64,000 nt of DNA from Cryptomeria japonica (taxonomy: Eukaryota; Streptophyta; Pinopsida; Cupressales; Cupressaceae): NCBI RefSeq assembly GCF_030272615.1, contig NC_081409.1, forward strand, positions 202,722,449 to 202,786,448, written 5' to 3'. Positions 60,542 through 64,000 of the stretch are shown one piece after another. The notes below the pieces were generated by a model. That model worked only from the letters and a program-made list of their open reading frames with translations, did not search any database and had not been told where the DNA came from. Positions within the stretch are counted from its first letter, which is position 1, and every line of letters begins with the position of its first letter. The position numbers and the translations under genes are program-made.

Positions 60542-60751
60542 AGAAGACGGTAATATTTGCAATATTTTCCCCGTCTGATACCGCGAATCCCCCCTCAGAA
60601 AGGATCTGTCAGGGGAAGCAATTGCTGTTAGTACGCGTGCTACGCCATCGCCAATTTGTCACAGAGCAAGCAGTTGCTTTGTCTATCCGTGCCGCCATTC
60701 TCATATTTTGTTTCAAGTTCTGACATTTTTTATTATTTCATTCTACTGATC

Positions 60752-60979
60752 ATGAAAGCAATTGTTAACGGCGATCAAGATTATCATCATCATCGTCATC
60801 ACAATCACATCACAAACACAGAAAAACAATCAAAACCTTTAAAAACTCAAAGAAGCTCACCTTTCAAGCATTTTCTGCTACTTTTTCTGTCTCTTCTCTT
60901 GCTTCTCCTCCTCCTGCTTTTCAGAACTTTAAAACATCCAAGAATGGCCGACGCAGAAGAAGAATATAAGGAAGAGTAA
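60752..60979 (+). CDS. Small hypothetical protein, 75 residues, or 5' part of an unseen transcript
   Basis: The first ATG after a GC-rich promoter-like stretch (60340-60650) opens a frame of 75 codons ending in TAA. The product has a His-rich N-terminus (YHHHRHHNH), a basic middle (KTQRSSPFK), a leucine-rich hydrophobic segment (FLSLLLLLLLLLF) that could span a membrane, and an acidic tail (ADAEEEYKEE). It matches no peptide-hormone or small-protein family I know. The AMS-like gene diverges from it. A strong donor-like AAAGGTAAAG at about 61075 lies after the stop. The frame could thus be an upstream reading frame of a longer spliced gene whose later exons lie outside the window. Confidence 0.4.
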   Translation: MKAIVNGDQDYHHHRHHNHITNTEKQSKPLKTQRSSPFKHFLLLFLSLLLLLLLLLFRTLKHPRMADAEEEYKEE

Positions 60980-62894
60980 CAGTTAAGGCATATTTTTTAT
61001 TTTCCTTTGCTTCGGTAGAAGTAGGTGGCAGGCAGTGAAGGTGTGAAGAGTTTCAACTTCTGTTATTTAACAAAGGTAAAGTAGGAATAATTACCATGAT
61101 TCATCATCATCATGATGTCTCCATGTTTTCTGTTCTCTCTCTTAACATTTTTCAATTAATGTTCGTTAATACAACAGTTCCGTTAGTAACTGATAATAAA
61201 TGCTGGATGCTGCGAAAATAGCAAATGTACTAAGATGCCACTTACTTATTCGTCCTGTACTGCAAAATTCAAATACATCCAATTAAAAAGAATGGTATGA
61301 CGTGTGTACTTTGCCTCTTCTGTTAATTTGGAGGAGGTTTACAAATCACAGATTCATTCATGCCTCTCTCTTCCGTCTCCATGTTTTTCAATCATAATTT
61401 CAGTTCTATTAATTCAGAGTCCTCGCGACCAAATTAATCCAAAGCAATCGATTACAATTCTCCAGTCAAACAACTGAAATTCCCATCCATCAAAATTGGT
61501 TGAAATGCCGTACACGCTTCTTGTTCATCTCTTGGCACCAACAATTTATAATGAACGTTGATTAAACCAATATGATAAAAAAAAAATGTTAAAAAAGATT
61601 TTATCTTGCAATTTTATATGGATTCAAATCTTAAAAAATATTTATGCATCAATTTTAAGTGCAAGTAACCTCACACCACCATGTAGGGGAAGGTAACATA
61701 AAGATTCATTATAGTTTAAAAGATGCTTATAAATGTTCGATCTTCTATATATGATAAGAAAATAAATTTAGTGAGTAGGGGAAGCATATTTGTAATCATT
61801 ATAGCTAATTTCACAAATTCACAAATTCTAAATGTTACATTGGATTTCAATAAATTATTTTTGTTGCCTACGATTTAACTGCGACGCATGTTGTGGGATT
61901 TGTTGTGCACAAGGATAAAAAAGTACACATTTTAAACTGTTGCTTTATACCTACTTAAAGATACCCCAATATTCGTGCACTTAAAATTGCTAATACTTAT
62001 ATAAAAATTCCCTAGTAGTTGTGCCTTATGAGTACTAATAAAGGTGCACAAATGGGCCAATAATGGTCCAAAAATGTTATTTACTAGGGCTAAAGTGGGC
62101 CAATTATTGATACATGTAAAATTTATTAATGAAATTTTAGTTAATATTGTTTGAGTTTCTTTAAAGTTAGTAATTGGGTGGTTGGGTGCACAAGAAACAA
62201 ATGATTATTAGAACTATAATGACTATGGTGTCCTTCCACTATATCATAAATTTAAAATAAAAATATGATATTTTATATTTTATTAGAATTTAGTTCTACT
62301 TCAACATACTCTAAGACATGATTAAATATCCACAAAGATAAGATAAAATATTAAATTAAAAAACTTAATGCCTTTATTATCTATACATTATGTATACAAA
62401 GACATAGTGGATATACTATTATAGAATTCATATAATTTAGAAGATCTGGGTAGTTAGGAAAAACATCTCTATAAGATATCACAATTGAAAAACAACGAAC
62501 CATTGTACTATAATGGTTCTAATAGAGGTTAGGAAACACCTTGTATATAATATAATAAGGAACATGTTTCATTATGAGTGGGAAATAATTATTATAATCA
62601 ATAGACCCTTATCATATGTATAGATACAAAATTTCTCATATGGTAATTAAGGAAGAAATGATTGTTGTGACATGCTTTCGTTTTGATATATTATTCAACA
62701 TTACCTTTAAAATTAACATTATTTACTCTTATCATATTCATGACATAATTTCACAACTCATCATTGGGTTGTTAGTAAAACTAATATTTTATGTCTAATT
62801 TTTTTTATCATTTATTATTTATTTTCATAGAATAGGATATTGATTATACATACATGTTAGCTACAACTAATCATAAATGATATGTGTTAGGATT
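60980..62894. other. AT-rich DNA, no further gene seen
   Basis: No coding similarity on either strand. If a transcript starts near 60.6 kb this may be its intron or 3' flank. Confidence 0.45.
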
Positions 62895-63215
62895 AATATG
62901 ATAGTCACTTGCAACCTTATATATAATGTTGTTTTCTCCAACATAATATGGGTTACTTGTGATATTGTTGCAATGACATTGAATAAAAAGGTTATGGGAA
63001 AACACAATATTAGTAGTGGAGCATCTTGTCATGATTAAATTAGTAGTGGAACATCTTGTAATGATGATGAGAACATAATATGATAGTCACTCGCAACCTT
63101 ATATATATAATGTTGTTTTCTCCAACATAATATGGGTTACTTGTGATATTGTTGCAATGACATTGAATAAAAAGGTTATGGGAAAATGCAATATTATTAG
63201 TGGAACATCTTTAAC
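62895..63215. repeat. Tandem duplication, 182-bp period
   Basis: AATATGATAGTCAC at 62895 recurs at 63077. About 130 bp follow with only a few changes (TTGTGATATTGTTGCAATG in both). Inside the first unit a shorter phrase, TTAGTAGTGGAACATCTTG, is itself repeated near 63010 and 63040. Confidence 0.88.
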
Positions 63216-64000
63216 TCTCTTGGAAGGGAGTGGAGCACCTTGTCATAATTTGTGAGAATCTTAGTAGTTGGCCTCTTCAATGTGAAATAAGAATTGGGTA
63301 GTATTTCTTACTTAAAGTTATAAGTCAAAGACGTTTATTCGTGATTTATATCTTAGGCAACATATTTAATACATAATAGGATACAATTATTTGATTGGTG
63401 GGTCTTGTTTGGTATCATGTGCTATTTTAATTTGTTAGTAGATGTATTTATTCATGTTACCTTTTAGATTTTATGGTTAATCACATGTTAATCTAATTAG
63501 TTAATCATATTTGCACAATTATTATTTATGATTTGATACTATATATTTGTCTTATTCTCAAAAACATGTATTCATAAATTATGCGTGCATAAAATTGTAG
63601 TTTTAAAGATACAACATGATGTAAACATCAATTATCAAATTTAATTAAAAATTGATATTAATTTATAAGTTTAAATTTAATATTTTTTTCTAGATAATTT
63701 GATCATAATCAAAATGTCATTATATCTATAATTTAAATTAATTTTATAGTAGATATATAAATTAATCTACATATTGCACAATATTCCTTATACATAAAAA
63801 ATAAATCATTAATGATAGACACACCTTACAATAGAGTTAATGTTATTTAAATAAAATTTAAACTTATAAACTTTAATATACTTAAATAATCATAAAAAAT
63901 CAAATAAATAAACACAAATACATCTTAAATAATGATAATCAAACACCAGATTCAAATAAAATCTTTATAATTCTAGTAATTGTAGATAAGAGGGAAGAAA
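63216..64000. other. AT-rich non-coding DNA
   Basis: Nothing recognisable is seen. Confidence 0.5.

Overview
This is nuclear DNA of a seed plant. It is AT-rich, gene-poor and packed with old, nested retroelements. One spliced gene is certain: a homologue of the tapetum bHLH regulator ABORTED MICROSPORES (AMS), on the minus strand at 54287-58972. The sparse genes and many decayed Ty1/copia, Ty3/gypsy, LINE and SINE copies fit a gymnosperm such as a conifer. That lineage call is inference; no marker in the window proves it.

Layout. 1-3313: non-coding DNA with TA/TG microsatellites and a minus-strand SINE (1889-2326) with a 16-bp target duplication. 3314-9494: complete but dead Ty1/copia element on the minus strand (TSD GTTAG), whose polyprotein frame is unshifted and broken only by stop codons. 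9724-12171: short Ty3/gypsy element (LTR-gag-LTR). 12172-14358: AT-rich DNA with tandem duplications and a long pyrimidine tract. 14359-22338: minus-strand Ty3/gypsy chromovirus (TSD TTTCA) with 1.5-kb LTRs and remains of a chromodomain. 22894-24216: minus-strand copia-type LTR. 25850-27300: diverged tandem array of a roughly 350-bp unit. About 28032-28250: second SINE. 28395-33290: plus-strand non-autonomous copia element (TSD AGAAC) with gag and protease but no integrase or reverse transcriptase; an unfamiliar acidic reading frame sits in their place. 33538-38821: plus-strand Sirevirus-like copia element with an internal deletion and a truncated 3' LTR. 42489-43925: LINE ORF1 relic, next to a solo LTR (43949-45433, TSD ATTGT). 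45627-46819: probable non-autonomous DNA transposon with 24-bp inverted repeats. 46820-54000: no recognisable gene.

The AMS-like gene has eight exons with GT-AG introns and encodes 556 residues: MYC-type N-terminal domain, acidic DCSDQ linker, bHLH and C-terminal ACT-like domain. Its upstream DNA (59.0-60.3 kb) holds two diverged duplications, one with four copies of a short motif. At 60752-60979 a 75-residue open frame (His-rich, poly-Leu membrane segment, acidic tail) lies downstream of a perfect three-unit heat-shock-type motif; it may be a small gene or the 5' end of a transcript running beyond the window.

Observations most worth following: the extra reading frame in the 28-33 kb element; the diverged 350-bp array; a C-rich-loop hairpin conserved in three LTRs with one compensatory base-pair change; palindromes abutting polypurine tracts in two elements; and decay of several elements by in-frame stops without frameshifts, which suggests cytosine deamination.
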